A DNA stretch of 64,000 nucleotides, taken from contig NZ_JAJNKA010000004.1 in the NCBI RefSeq assembly GCF_021533215.1, forward strand, positions 372,001 through 436,000, in the 5' to 3' direction. Origin of the DNA: Portibacter lacus. GTDB lineage: Bacteria > Bacteroidota > Bacteroidia > Chitinophagales > Saprospiraceae. Positions 8,988 through 18,289 of the stretch are shown in pieces (within the stretch, counting starts at the first letter, position 1; every line of letters begins with the position of its first letter). The notes beneath the pieces are model-generated. The model ran no database searches. It had not been told where the DNA came from and worked only from the letters and a program-made list of their open reading frames with translations. The position numbers and the translations under genes are program-made.

Positions 8988-9899
8988 TTAGAAATCGTCA
9001 GAAGTCACATAAGCTTTAATCAATTGCTCCTCTCCTTCTTTGCCTTTATTGAAGTTACCGTGTTCCATACCTAGAATTCCATCGAAACCTTTGTCGTGAA
9101 TAAATTTGAAAACGTTTTTATAATTTATTTCTCCCGTTGTTGGTTCTTTCCTTCCAGGGTTATCGCCTATTTGGAAATACGCAATTTCATCCCAAGCGGC
9201 CTCGATATTAGGAATTAAGTTTCCTTCTGTAATCTGTTGGTGATAAATATCGAATAAAATTTTACAAGAAGGACTTCCTACGCTGCTGCATATTTCAAAT
9301 CCTTGAGCGGCCTTAGTTAAGAAAAGACCTGGATGGTCTCTGAAATTTAATGGTTCTAAAACCATGGTCAAATTATGAGGTTCTAAAATTTCACAAGCCA
9401 TTTTCAAAGAGTCAACCACATTCTGAGTTTGGTAACCCATTTCCTTTCTAAGATCTAAATGTCCAGGAACAACGGTCATCCACTTAGCATTCACTCTTTT
9501 TGCTACCTCCACAGAATCTTTAATTGACTGAAGGAACTCATCCCGCTTTTCTTTGTTCCCGTTCGCTAGATTAGGCTCTTTCCAGTAAATCTTATGTGCT
9601 ACGAAAACACCCATATCCATTCCATTCTTAGCAAGTGCCTCCCCTATCCTTTTCTGATCATCTATGGATCTATTGGCCATGCCATTATCTTCGAAAGCTC
9701 TAAAACCCATTTCCGCCATGAAGTTAATTTGATCCACTGGATCATCGCCTGCATGATTTTTAAACATACCTAAATGAGGAGCATACTTCATCTTGAAATT
9801 ATGCTTCGCATTTTCCGTTTTAATGTTTAATTTTCCCACGCCCCCCATAACAAATGGAGCTGCTACTAATCCTGATTGGATAAAATTTCTTCTTTTCAT
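8988..9899 (-). CDS. Exported TIM-barrel protein, hydroxypyruvate isomerase-like
   Basis: Sugar phosphate isomerase/epimerase (AP endonuclease 2-like barrel) family. The start MKRRNFIQSGLVAAPFVMGG is a Tat-type signal (RRNFIQ followed by a hydrophobic stretch), so the protein is probably exported folded to the periplasm. Barrel motifs include the catalytic-type glutamates in MVLEPLNFRDHPGLFL and GILGMEHGN, and the metal-binding segments KILFDIYHQQI and YFQIGDNPGRKEPTTGEINY. This resembles hydroxypyruvate isomerases annotated in many Bacteroidota. The substrate is not established by the sequence. It is convergent with the GH13 lipoprotein and has its own upstream region. Confidence 0.8.
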   Translation of the reverse strand: MKRRNFIQSGLVAAPFVMGGVGKLNIKTENAKHNFKMKYAPHLGMFKNHAGDDPVDQINFMAEMGFRAFEDNGMANRSIDDQKRIGEALAKNGMDMGVFVAHKIYWKEPNLANGNKEKRDEFLQSIKDSVEVAKRVNAKWMTVVPGHLDLRKEMGYQTQNVVDSLKMACEILEPHNLTMVLEPLNFRDHPGLFLTKAAQGFEICSSVGSPSCKILFDIYHQQITEGNLIPNIEAAWDEIAYFQIGDNPGRKEPTTGEINYKNVFKFIHDKGFDGILGMEHGNFNKGKEGEEQLIKAYVTSDDF

Positions 9900-10249
9900 A
9901 ATGGTTTTTAATTCTGAATTGATGAGAAAGATAATGAAATTTTATCCTTTTCAAAATCACAGGTGATAGAAAAGCAAATAAAAACCTGCTTCTTTCCTTC
10001 GTTAATTCGAAGGATTTCATTCTTAATGTCAACTTAATAAAAAGGCCATTCCTTTAATTTTTTTAATCCTTTTAATTTGCTATAATTGTAAGGTATAACT
10101 GTATGCTAAGTAATTCCTCTCAGTTGAATTTCACATAACGTAATCAACGGATAAGTTTCCAAAATGGAAATCGTCAGAAAGCCACATTCCTCGGCACACA
10201 GTTTTATACCAACACCATTGATTTATTTAAACCTTAAAACATACTATAC
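9900..10249. other. Divergent intergenic region, 350 bp
   Basis: Carries the 5' regions of the TIM-barrel gene (minus) and the PHP gene (plus). There is one perfect small hairpin: CCTTCG and CGAAGG around TTAATT (9996-10013). I see no reading frame, no clear -7 box with good spacing and no RNA gene. Confidence 0.5.
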
Positions 10250-11368
10250 ATGAAAAATTATTTATCCTTTTTGTTTGTCGCCATGTTGTTCGCGCACACA
10301 ATTACAGCTCAAGACACCGACAGAAAGATCCAATTCCCTGATATTGATGGATATTTAAGTTTAAAAGCTGACTTACATATTCATACTGTTTTTTCAGATG
10401 GGAGTGTTTGGCCTAATATCAGAGTAGAAGAGGCATTATGGGATGGATTAGATGCCATTGCGATCACAGAACACTTAGAATACCAAAATCACAAAGACGA
10501 TCTTCCTAACCCAGACCGAAATAGAGCCTACTATATCGCAAGAGATAATGCGAAAGCTCACGACTTAATTGTTATTCCAGGTGCGGAAATTACTAGATCG
10601 TTACCTACTGGCCCAGGTCACTGTAATGCATTATTTATCGAAGATGCTAATAAACTATTAGTCGAAGAATCTATAGATGTATTCGAAGAAGCAAAACGAC
10701 AAGGTGCTTTCGTAATGTGGAATCACCCAGACTGGGTTGCTCACAGACCTGATGGAGTAGCAAGAATGAATGACTTTAATAAAGATTTAATCAGCAAAGG
10801 TTTAATACATGGGATCGAAGTAGTAAATGATATAACCTACTCTGAAGAGACTATTGACATCGCTAAAGAATATGGGTTAACTCAGATAGGTGCTTCTGAT
10901 GTTCACGGATTAGTAGATTATCAATTTAGAATAGCGAGTGGAAACCATAGACCCATCACATTGATTTTTGCAAAAGAGAAAACTGCAGAATCTATGAAAG
11001 AGGCGCTTTTTGCTGGAAGAACCGTAGCTTGGTTTAATAACAATTTGATAGGTGAAGAAGAGTGGCTTAAGGCAATATGCAACGCTTCGCTTTCTTTCGA
11101 ATACGATGACTATATCGGGCCTACTACCATCTTACAAGTGAAAGTCACTAACATTTCAGATGTCGATTTCATATTAAACAATACCTCTAAGTACAGCTTT
11201 CAGAGAAATGCCAGAATCATAGAGATTCCAGCACATTCAGAAAAAACACTTTTAGTAAGAACGCTCGAAAGTTTAAGCACGGTAGATTTACAATTTGAAA
11301 TTTTAAATGCAGTTACTGGAAAAGATGAGTATTTGACGCTTGATGTTCCTGTCGCAAAGAAGAAATAG
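10250..11368 (+). CDS. Secreted PHP-domain phosphoesterase (Sb-PDE-like)
   Basis: Metal-dependent phosphoesterase of the PHP superfamily with a Sec signal peptide (MKNYLSFLFVAMLFAHTITA, cleavage before QD), hence periplasmic or outer surface. The PHP metal-ligand motifs appear in order: DLHIHTVFSDGS, AITEHLEY, VIPGAEIT, NHPDW and ASDVHG. After about residue 265 a beta-rich domain follows (LSFEYDDYIGPTTILQVKV). The nearest named group I know is the Sb-PDE phosphodiesterase family; phosphate scavenging from organophosphate diesters is a reasonable but unproven role. It is a single gene with a strong terminator directly downstream. Confidence 0.82.
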   Translation: MKNYLSFLFVAMLFAHTITAQDTDRKIQFPDIDGYLSLKADLHIHTVFSDGSVWPNIRVEEALWDGLDAIAITEHLEYQNHKDDLPNPDRNRAYYIARDNAKAHDLIVIPGAEITRSLPTGPGHCNALFIEDANKLLVEESIDVFEEAKRQGAFVMWNHPDWVAHRPDGVARMNDFNKDLISKGLIHGIEVVNDITYSEETIDIAKEYGLTQIGASDVHGLVDYQFRIASGNHRPITLIFAKEKTAESMKEALFAGRTVAWFNNNLIGEEEWLKAICNASLSFEYDDYIGPTTILQVKVTNISDVDFILNNTSKYSFQRNARIIEIPAHSEKTLLVRTLESLSTVDLQFEILNAVTGKDEYLTLDVPVAKKK

Positions 11369-11388
11369 GATACTACCCTATTCCTTCT

Positions 11389-11434
11389 AAAACTCAGAAA
11401 TCTTCTTGAAAGGAAGGCTTCTGAGTTTTTTTTT
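11389..11434 (+). terminator. Rho-independent terminator after the PHP gene
   Basis: Perfect 11-bp stem AAAACTCAGAA / TTCTGAGTTTT, running into a tract of nine T residues that ends at 11434. Confidence 0.9.
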
Positions 11435-11487
11435 GTGATTTATAGTCATAGACCGATCAATTATGGCTCTTTCGAGGTTTCATTCAT

Positions 11488-13008
11488 ATGGCAATATTTG
11501 GAACAATCGTAAAGAGTTTAATAGATTTTAGTGATCTCTTATTAGCTGAAGAGGATCACATTCGTAACCAAGAAAAAGTACTTAAAAATCTATTAGAAAA
11601 AGCAAAGGAAACTTCATTCGGAAGGCACTACAACTTTCAAGAGATCATAGATAGCAATAATCCCCACATTGCATTTAAGAAGCAAGTTCCCTATCATGAT
11701 TACGAGAAAATGAATAGTGAGTGGTGGCACTTAATGCATGAAGGTGAATCAAACATAACTTGGCCTGGTTCTCCTGATTACTTTGCATTGAGTTCTGGCA
11801 CAACAGGCAAAACTAGTAAGCGTATTCCTGTTACAGATGAAATGATTGCTGCCATTAGAGCTGGTGGAATAAAACAAGTATTATCACTTAGAAATTTTGA
11901 CTTACCTCCAGAGTTTTTCGAAAAAGAGTTCATGATGCTAGGTAGCTCTACGGATCTCGAAGATAAAGAGACACACTTGGAGGGAGAAATTAGTGGAATT
12001 AGCGCAAGTAGAATTCCATTTTGGTTCAAGGGATATTATAAACCAGGAGACGATATTGCTAAAATTGATGATTGGGATGACAGAGTTCGTGTTATTGCTG
12101 AACGAGCGAAAGAGTGGGACATTTCAGGATTAAGTGGAATCCCATCTTGGATGGAATTAATGATGAAAGAAGTTATCCATTTTCATGGTGCGAACAACAT
12201 TCATGAGATCTGGCCTAATCTACAAGTCTATACCTCAGGAGGTGTGGCATTCGGTCCTTATGAAAAAAGCTTCAATGCTTTATTAGGCAAGCCTGTCACC
12301 GTTATAGATACGTACTTAGCTTCGGAGGGATTTATCGCTTGCCAAGTGCGACCTGAAACAGATGCTATGCAACTGATCACTGACAATGGAATTTATTATG
12401 AATTTATACCATTCCAACCTGAATATATAAAAGAAGATGGATCGGTGATAGAAGGAGCCCCAAGTTTGAATCTTTCTCAAGTCGAAGAAGACCAAGATTA
12501 TATATTAATTATAAGTACAGTAAGTGGTGCATGGCGATATTTGATCGGAGACACAATCATGTTTACAAATGTGGAAAAGGCTGAGATTAAGATAACCGGT
12601 AGGACCAAATTCTTCCTGAACACCGTTGGCTCGCAATTGTCAGTTAACAAGTTAGACGTCGCCGTAAAACATTTAGAAGAGAAATACAATACAACTATTC
12701 CTGAGTATACCTTGTGCGCTAAAAAATATGAGGACGGTTTCTATCATGTGTGGTATTTAGGCTCTGATGATCTTAAAGCTGATGAAATAGAAATTGCTAA
12801 AACTCTAGATAGTCATCTTAAGGAGGCTAATAAAAATTATAAAGTAGCAAGATCAAAAGCGTTACAAGGTGTCAAAGTACGAGTTGTAAATCCAGATGTT
12901 TTCTATGACTGGAATGGCAGAAATAAAAAGAAAGGTGGCCAAGTTAAAATGGAACGAGTGATGGGTGAAGATAAATTTTCTGAATGGGAAGAATTCACTA
13001 CACTATAA
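11488..13008 (+). CDS. GH3-family acyl-adenylate/amido synthetase-like protein
   Basis: Protein of the GH3 (auxin-responsive promoter) superfamily, ANL-type adenylating enzymes that in plants conjugate amino acids to acyl acids; the bacterial function is unknown. The ATP-binding P-loop-like motif FALSSGTTGKTSKRIPVT (residues about 93-110) is intact, and so are YTSGGVAFGPYEKSF, YLASEGFIA and a C-terminal cap with GRTKFFLNTVGSQLS. 506 aa is normal for Bacteroidota members. No signal peptide. It ends tail-to-tail with the convergent metallopeptidase gene: the two stop codons lie side by side at 13003-13008 (CTATAA), leaving no space for a terminator between them. Confidence 0.85.
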   Translation: MAIFGTIVKSLIDFSDLLLAEEDHIRNQEKVLKNLLEKAKETSFGRHYNFQEIIDSNNPHIAFKKQVPYHDYEKMNSEWWHLMHEGESNITWPGSPDYFALSSGTTGKTSKRIPVTDEMIAAIRAGGIKQVLSLRNFDLPPEFFEKEFMMLGSSTDLEDKETHLEGEISGISASRIPFWFKGYYKPGDDIAKIDDWDDRVRVIAERAKEWDISGLSGIPSWMELMMKEVIHFHGANNIHEIWPNLQVYTSGGVAFGPYEKSFNALLGKPVTVIDTYLASEGFIACQVRPETDAMQLITDNGIYYEFIPFQPEYIKEDGSVIEGAPSLNLSQVEEDQDYILIISTVSGAWRYLIGDTIMFTNVEKAEIKITGRTKFFLNTVGSQLSVNKLDVAVKHLEEKYNTTIPEYTLCAKKYEDGFYHVWYLGSDDLKADEIEIAKTLDSHLKEANKNYKVARSKALQGVKVRVVNPDVFYDWNGRNKKKGGQVKMERVMGEDKFSEWEEFTTL

Positions 13009-13653
13009 AGCAGATGCTTCCTTCGCCTCTCTTTCGTTGACCAATTCTAAAATTTCCTCAGGAGATAAATAGTACTTTTTAATTCGTGCTAAATATTTCA
13101 CATCAATATCAGAGTTACTTAATATAAACTCTTTCGCTTTCAGAATGTATTCTTCCATTCCAGAAGCAACAGCATAAGAATCAGCTCTACGCTCTGCATT
13201 CGCAATGAAATTATCAAAGTATAAATACTTAATACCAAATTTAATAAGATTAGACTTACTTCTATTTCTGTAATCCATGATGTGTCCTAGCTCGTGGCCG
13301 ATCCACCCGATCATCACATCTCTTGGCATATCTATCGTCTTAAATTCCCTATTAGAAATTTTAAAATTCTCACTGATTAAAACGACATAAGCTCTATTCT
13401 TTCTAGACTTGAAAAAAGACCCAAATTTAGGCCTAGCCTGCATGGTAGACTTCTTGATATCACTTTTAAATCTGAATTCAATTTCAGCATCCTTCAAATC
13501 TGGATAATAACTTAAAGCAACATTAATTTCATCTTGAAGAACTTCAGGAATCGTATGATTTTCAGGGACTTGCGCAAACTGGATAGCAAAAATATTTAAT
13601 AACATCATCATACCTATCCGAACCTTTAAAACACTACTAATGTTCAATATCAT
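13003..13653 (-). CDS. Secreted HExxH zinc metallopeptidase-like protein
   Basis: Small exported protein with the zinc motif HELGHIMDY and a downstream acidic candidate ligand in ANAERRADSYA. The frame is open to 13770, but the start is taken at the ATG at 13653 (MILNISSVLKVRIGMMMLLN), which begins a plausible signal peptide ending near FAQ; an alternative start at 13611 (MMMLLNIFAIQFAQ) would also give one. The start lies 17 nt inside the end of the upstream GH13 gene, so the two are probably translationally coupled. The substrate is unknown. HExxH plus ERRAD resembles metallopeptidases of the gluzincin kind, but I cannot place it in a named family. Confidence 0.72.
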   Translation of the reverse strand: MILNISSVLKVRIGMMMLLNIFAIQFAQVPENHTIPEVLQDEINVALSYYPDLKDAEIEFRFKSDIKKSTMQARPKFGSFFKSRKNRAYVVLISENFKISNREFKTIDMPRDVMIGWIGHELGHIMDYRNRSKSNLIKFGIKYLYFDNFIANAERRADSYAVASGMEEYILKAKEFILSNSDIDVKYLARIKKYYLSPEEILELVNEREAKEASAL

Positions 13654-15142
13654 ATTCTTTCTTTTCGTTAAATAAACTATAAATTTGAATGCTAAATGGT
13701 TGGAGTATGGAGGGGTTTTCTTCTTTATAAGGGTACGAAAATATTGATTCCTTGATATTAAATTGACCAATATTAATCAACTGCTTTTCGTCTGATAAAC
13801 TAATATTCACTAAAAAATAGTCTTCCTTAAAAAATCTAATATAAGAAATTACATAATCATTTTCATTATCGAGAAACACAATTTCTCCATTTTGAAAAGC
13901 TTCGTGCTGATTTCGTATTTTGATTATTTCCTTATAAAAATTCAGTAATGAATTAGGATCAAGCAATTGTTCTTCTACTGAAATTCCATCATAGTCAGAC
14001 AGATTAGAATCATCCCACCACGGTCCAGTTTCCTTATACCATAGACAGATTCCGGGTCCTTCTACTTTCGCCCACCAAGGTAATGCTTCTCTTCTTGGGA
14101 TATCATTTCCATCAGAAACTCCATAAGCTTGAAAGCCACCTGCTCCTTTCATTCCTAATTCTTGACCATAATAAATCGCTGGAATACCTTTTAGAAGGAT
14201 ATTTAGCGCTGCTCCAGTTCTGAGTCGGCCAGGATGACTTGCTACATCAGTAGCATACCTATTTGTATCATGATTTTCTATCATGATAATTTGCATTTTA
14301 TCCTCAGGCGTTATCTCTATTCCTTTGAGCTGCGCCCATTCGATGTCCCCTTTATGTTGATTGCTAATGGCAAATTTTAAAGGAAATGCAAACATGTAAT
14401 CCACATTAGCCTCTGTAAAACCTTTAGAGCCATGAGAGTCCCAATCAGCTTGCTCTCCTATAAATTTGACAGCTGGGTTTATCGATTTAACTTTATCTAT
14501 TAATGGCTTCCATAATTTCGAGTAAACGTGCGTAATCGTCCCTTTGTCATCCAGGTCATCCATCATATGATCTAATCGAAATCCATCTACTCCCGATCTT
14601 AGAGACCCGTCACCATATGGATCTGTCCAAAACTCGAATTCCTTATAAATTAACTCCTGTGTAGGTGGATTCAATATATTCAAGCAAGCCACTTTTTTCT
14701 CCGTACCATCGTAAGAATGAATACTGGTCAAGTTAAAAATGATGGACTCAGGTTTCGTGTTCTGATCATCATTATAGATAATATGCTGAGAATAAATAGA
14801 CGCTGGATTTCCATATGAATCCTTGAACCATAAATGATCTTCGGCTACATATTGCACCTCCATGTCTAGATACAACTTCATTCCCCTCCTGTGAATATCA
14901 TCGATGAGCTCGATATAATCATCGAACGTTCCATAAACTGGATCGATCTTCCGAAAATCATTCGCGAAGTAATTATGGTAAAAACTTGAATCGTACAAAG
15001 GAAGTAACAGAATAGATGTTACACCTAATTCCTCTATGTAATCCAGTTTAGATCTCAGCCCTTGAAGATCGCCGTGACCATCCCCATTAGCATCGTAGAA
15101 ACTTCGTTGGAAAACATGGTAAAAGATTTCATCCTTCTTCAT
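13637..15142 (-). CDS. Cytosolic GH13 alpha-amylase-family enzyme with unusual region I
   Basis: 501 aa, no signal peptide. Catalytic residues are present: GVDGFRLDHMMDD (nucleophile D191), FIGEQADW (acid/base E230) and IENHDTNR (D292). Conserved region I, normally DxVxNH, reads LDMEVQYVAEDHLWF (residues 92-106): the Asn-His pair that lines subsite -1 is replaced by Gln-Tyr. Near the C-terminus the usual beta domain is present. The enzyme is intracellular and could act on imported maltodextrins beside maltose phosphorylase, or as a transglycosylase or sucrose/trehalose-type enzyme. Specificity should not be assumed from the family name. It is probably co-transcribed with the metallopeptidase that overlaps its end. 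Confidence 0.85.
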   Translation of the reverse strand: MKKDEIFYHVFQRSFYDANGDGHGDLQGLRSKLDYIEELGVTSILLLPLYDSSFYHNYFANDFRKIDPVYGTFDDYIELIDDIHRRGMKLYLDMEVQYVAEDHLWFKDSYGNPASIYSQHIIYNDDQNTKPESIIFNLTSIHSYDGTEKKVACLNILNPPTQELIYKEFEFWTDPYGDGSLRSGVDGFRLDHMMDDLDDKGTITHVYSKLWKPLIDKVKSINPAVKFIGEQADWDSHGSKGFTEANVDYMFAFPLKFAISNQHKGDIEWAQLKGIEITPEDKMQIIMIENHDTNRYATDVASHPGRLRTGAALNILLKGIPAIYYGQELGMKGAGGFQAYGVSDGNDIPRREALPWWAKVEGPGICLWYKETGPWWDDSNLSDYDGISVEEQLLDPNSLLNFYKEIIKIRNQHEAFQNGEIVFLDNENDYVISYIRFFKEDYFLVNISLSDEKQLINIGQFNIKESIFSYPYKEENPSILQPFSIQIYSLFNEKKEYDIEH

Positions 15143-15352
15143 AAAAAACCTAACAGAATACGCTTAAAGATAGTTGTTAACTAAAATGTACAAGATCTAT
15201 TTAATTATGATCATTACCTTATATATGACATATCCATATTTTAAAAGACACATTATTCATCTAAATCCTTACATTTACGATAAGAATTATTTCAAAACAA
15301 CTATTTACACCTTTTACCTTTTTGAGATATTTCTAAGCATTAAACCTAATTG

Positions 15353-16936
15353 ATGAAATATTTGCAACTTATTGCGCTGATCCTCCTGAGTCATCTCTGC
15401 AGTGCTCAAACGATGGCTAAACACCATTCGCAAAGAATCTTGGTTAAATTCCAGGACAACTCCCAAGTGCGCCATGTTGATTTCAAGAAAAATTCATTTA
15501 ATATTCCCAGCTTAGATAAACTTAATAAGCAGCATGGAGTAGAAAAAATTCATGTTATCAATCCTGAAAATGGAGCAGACACATATTCTATAGACTTTTC
15601 TAGTCAAATTAATATCTCGAAAACAATCTACCAATATTATGATACTCGCTTGTTCAGCTATGTGGAACCAGATTATGTAGGTCATGGAGGTGGAGAAATT
15701 ATTCCTAATGATGCTGAGTTCTCGAAACAATGGGGCTTGCATAACGATGGAAGTTTTCCGCTAGGGAATGGTACAAAAGAAGGAGCCGATATCGAAATGA
15801 AGAAGGCGTGGGAAATTTCTAAAGGAAATGAAAAGACCATCATCGCTATTCTGGATTCTGGATTAAAATTAGATCATCCTGAAATTTCAAACAGACTTTG
15901 GTCGAATGAAAAAGGATTTCACGGAAAGGATTTTGCTAATAATGACGACATCCCTGCTGACGATTTAGGGCATGGTACTAACGTAACCAGCATAATTGCC
16001 GCGAATGCTAATAACAATAATGGATTTGCAGGTGTTAACTGGAATTCAAAGATAATGGTGCTCAAAATTCTAAATGAAAACAACCAAGGTTATTATTCAT
16101 GGTGGGCAGAGGCAATCTATTACGCTGCAAACAATGGAGCAAATGTGCTCAATATGTCAGTCGGAGGTTCTAGCTATTCTGCAGTGATGGAAGATGCAAT
16201 TAACTATGCAACAAATAAAGGTGTTATCATCGTTGCATGTATGATGAACGAAAACAGCAGCGTCCCATATTATCCAGCAGCTTATGATAATACGATTGCG
16301 GTCGGATCTACTGATCCAGATGACAAACGTTCTAATTCTTTCCCATGGAATACCACAAAGGGAAGCAGTTATGGCGATCATATAGATGTTTCTGCTCCAG
16401 GAAATTATATCTATGGAATTAGTTATAATAGCAACAGTAATTACGGTACTTATTGGTCTGGAACATCACAAGCAACTCCACATGTAGTAGGCGTTGTATC
16501 CCTTTTACTTGACGTCGATCCTGACTTAACACTAGAATCTATCAGATCTATTCTTACCAATTCTGCGGAAGATCAAGTCGGAAGATCTAATGAAGATTTG
16601 GCTGGTTGGGACCCATATCATGGACATGGAAGAATTAATGCCTATAGTGCTTTAGGTAGCCTAGCGACGAATACTGTAGAAATTAATAAAGCGTCCACTT
16701 TCAGACTTTCCCCTAATCCTATAAAGAAGGGAGATCAACTGCTTGTTAACTTTCAGAATGAAGATGAAAAAGTAATTTCCATTTTCGACACAGCAGGTCG
16801 ATTAGTTTTTATGAATAAAACCAAGAATCAATCCTTTTCATTAAATTCTGGAAACTTAGAAGTCGGTGTATATGTCATCAAAGTCCAGGAAAAAGGGAAA
16901 GCATTAAGCGCAAGAAAATTTGTCATAGAGCGGTGA
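15353..16936 (+). CDS. Secreted subtilisin-like (S8) protease with T9SS sorting domain
   Basis: Extracellular serine protease. A TTG lies three bases upstream, but the ATG at 15353 begins a good signal peptide (MKYLQLIALILLSHLCSAQ). A propeptide-like stretch (about 20-115) precedes the S8 domain with the complete triad: D168 in IAILDSG, H207 in GHGTNVTS and S372 in SGTSQATPH; N299 is the oxyanion-hole candidate. The last 75 residues (FRLSPNPIKKGDQLLVNF to ARKFVIER) form a type A T9SS C-terminal domain, so the protein crosses the outer membrane by the Por system. It is the first gene of a seven-gene co-directional run; its stop overlaps the GTG of the next gene. Confidence 0.93.
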   Translation: MKYLQLIALILLSHLCSAQTMAKHHSQRILVKFQDNSQVRHVDFKKNSFNIPSLDKLNKQHGVEKIHVINPENGADTYSIDFSSQINISKTIYQYYDTRLFSYVEPDYVGHGGGEIIPNDAEFSKQWGLHNDGSFPLGNGTKEGADIEMKKAWEISKGNEKTIIAILDSGLKLDHPEISNRLWSNEKGFHGKDFANNDDIPADDLGHGTNVTSIIAANANNNNGFAGVNWNSKIMVLKILNENNQGYYSWWAEAIYYAANNGANVLNMSVGGSSYSAVMEDAINYATNKGVIIVACMMNENSSVPYYPAAYDNTIAVGSTDPDDKRSNSFPWNTTKGSSYGDHIDVSAPGNYIYGISYNSNSNYGTYWSGTSQATPHVVGVVSLLLDVDPDLTLESIRSILTNSAEDQVGRSNEDLAGWDPYHGHGRINAYSALGSLATNTVEINKASTFRLSPNPIKKGDQLLVNFQNEDEKVISIFDTAGRLVFMNKTKNQSFSLNSGNLEVGVYVIKVQEKGKALSARKFVIER

Positions 16937-17805
16937 AAAGATCGCTATTCATCATCACCTTATTTGCAGCTTTAGTAATCAAGATGGATGCTCAAGATTA
17001 TGGCTGGTGGAATACCTTAGTTCAGTGGGATGGGAAAACTCCATGGCAAGAGTATCTTGATCTATCGACCTCTGGTCTAGGCCCGAATGCATTGCCCGTT
17101 CCTACATTTAACAGCCTAGGCATCCCAGAACATGTACAGTTTCACACACAATTCAGATATCATCATTACACTAAAGATCCGACTTATGATGTCTTTGCCA
17201 GATTAGATATTCCATTTTCAGATCGGATTGCGATTGCAATGTGGATGGTTCCCATTGAACATTATAATACCTCTGACCAATTAAGAGATGCTCGACGTAT
17301 ACGTCAGTATGAGGCAAACGGATTTTCATCTGGTGATTTTTATTTTGGAACTTACTTTCATGTTCTGAAGGAAAAGGTGAATTGGCTGGATATCTTGGTT
17401 AGTGCCAATTTCAAAACTGCTTCAGGAAATAATTTGGAAGGTGGACGATTTACTGATACGCCGGGCTATTTTTTTGATGCAACATATGCTAAAACATTCA
17501 CTTGGATTCGTCCATACTTTGTAACAGGACTGTACGTTTACCAGACATATGATGGTCTACATTTTCAGAATGACGCCTTCCTATATGCGCTAGGTAGTCA
17601 TTTTTTAAAGGGTCAATGGGAATTTAAGACTGAATGGGCAGGTTATATAGGCTATTTAGAAGTAGGAGATCGACCGAGTGTACTCAGAGTGGAAGCTAAT
17701 TATAAATCGAAGAGCCCTATTATTATTCACGGTGGAATTCAGTTCGGTTTGAATGACTTAGATTACACTACATTAAGTTTTGGTGTAAATTATATTAAAA
17801 AATAG
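16933..17805 (+). CDS. Exported outer-membrane beta-barrel-like protein of unknown function
   Basis: 290 aa with a signal peptide (MKRSLFIITLFAALVIKMDA, cleavage before QD). The rest is a series of short amphipathic strands with many aromatic residues (VQFHTQFRYHHYT, GDFYFGTYFHVL, ILVSANFKTASG, WEFKTEWAGYIGYL) and ends in FGVNYIKK, which fits a small outer-membrane barrel of about 10-12 strands. The start is a GTG that overlaps the TGA of the protease gene (GTGA, 16933-16936), indicating translational coupling. No family recognised. The tight linkage to a T9SS-secreted protease suggests surface function, but nothing more specific. Confidence 0.75.
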   Translation: MKRSLFIITLFAALVIKMDAQDYGWWNTLVQWDGKTPWQEYLDLSTSGLGPNALPVPTFNSLGIPEHVQFHTQFRYHHYTKDPTYDVFARLDIPFSDRIAIAMWMVPIEHYNTSDQLRDARRIRQYEANGFSSGDFYFGTYFHVLKEKVNWLDILVSANFKTASGNNLEGGRFTDTPGYFFDATYAKTFTWIRPYFVTGLYVYQTYDGLHFQNDAFLYALGSHFLKGQWEFKTEWAGYIGYLEVGDRPSVLRVEANYKSKSPIIIHGGIQFGLNDLDYTTLSFGVNYIKK

Positions 17806-17818
17806 CTATCTTTCTAAA

Positions 17819-18289
17819 ATGGGAAAATATATTCTTTTATCACTCATGCTGATCAGTTTTAATCTCAAAAGCCAGGAATTAATTAATTCAGTGGAAAAAC
17901 AAGGAGTACATGATGTTATCATCAAACTTTTCGATGGGATGAGAGCTGGCGATAGCAGTATGGTTCATTCCGTTTTTTCTGATGATGTAAGGATGTACAC
18001 TAGTGCAGAGAATAGCGAAGGTAATATCGTTATCAAAAAGGGAGACTTGCAGGCTTTCTTGAATGCAGTCGGAACACCGCATGATGATATATGGGATGAA
18101 AAAATTTGGAACACGAAAGTAGATGTAGAGATGGGTGTTGCTCAAGTGTGGACGGATTATGCCTTTTATATAGGTGACAAATTCAGTCATTGTGGGATAG
18201 ATGCTTTTCAACTGATCGAACAAAATGGCTGGAAAATTATTCAATTAATAGACACGCGGAAAAAAGTAAACTGCGAAAAACCCAAATAA
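17819..18289 (+). CDS. Exported NTF2/SnoaL-like (DUF4440-type) protein
   Basis: 156 aa with a signal peptide (MGKYILLSLMLISFNLKSQ). The mature part has the cone-shaped NTF2-like pattern: an N-terminal helix pair (VHDVIIKLFDGMRAGDSSMV), FSDDVRMYTSA, and strands VEMGVAQVWTDYAFYIGDKF and GWKIIQLIDTRKKVNC. This fold is used for ligand binding or small-molecule catalysis, and function cannot be assigned further. It sits 13 bp after the barrel gene and directly abuts the TspO-like gene. Confidence 0.75.
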   Translation: MGKYILLSLMLISFNLKSQELINSVEKQGVHDVIIKLFDGMRAGDSSMVHSVFSDDVRMYTSAENSEGNIVIKKGDLQAFLNAVGTPHDDIWDEKIWNTKVDVEMGVAQVWTDYAFYIGDKFSHCGIDAFQLIEQNGWKIIQLIDTRKKVNCEKPK

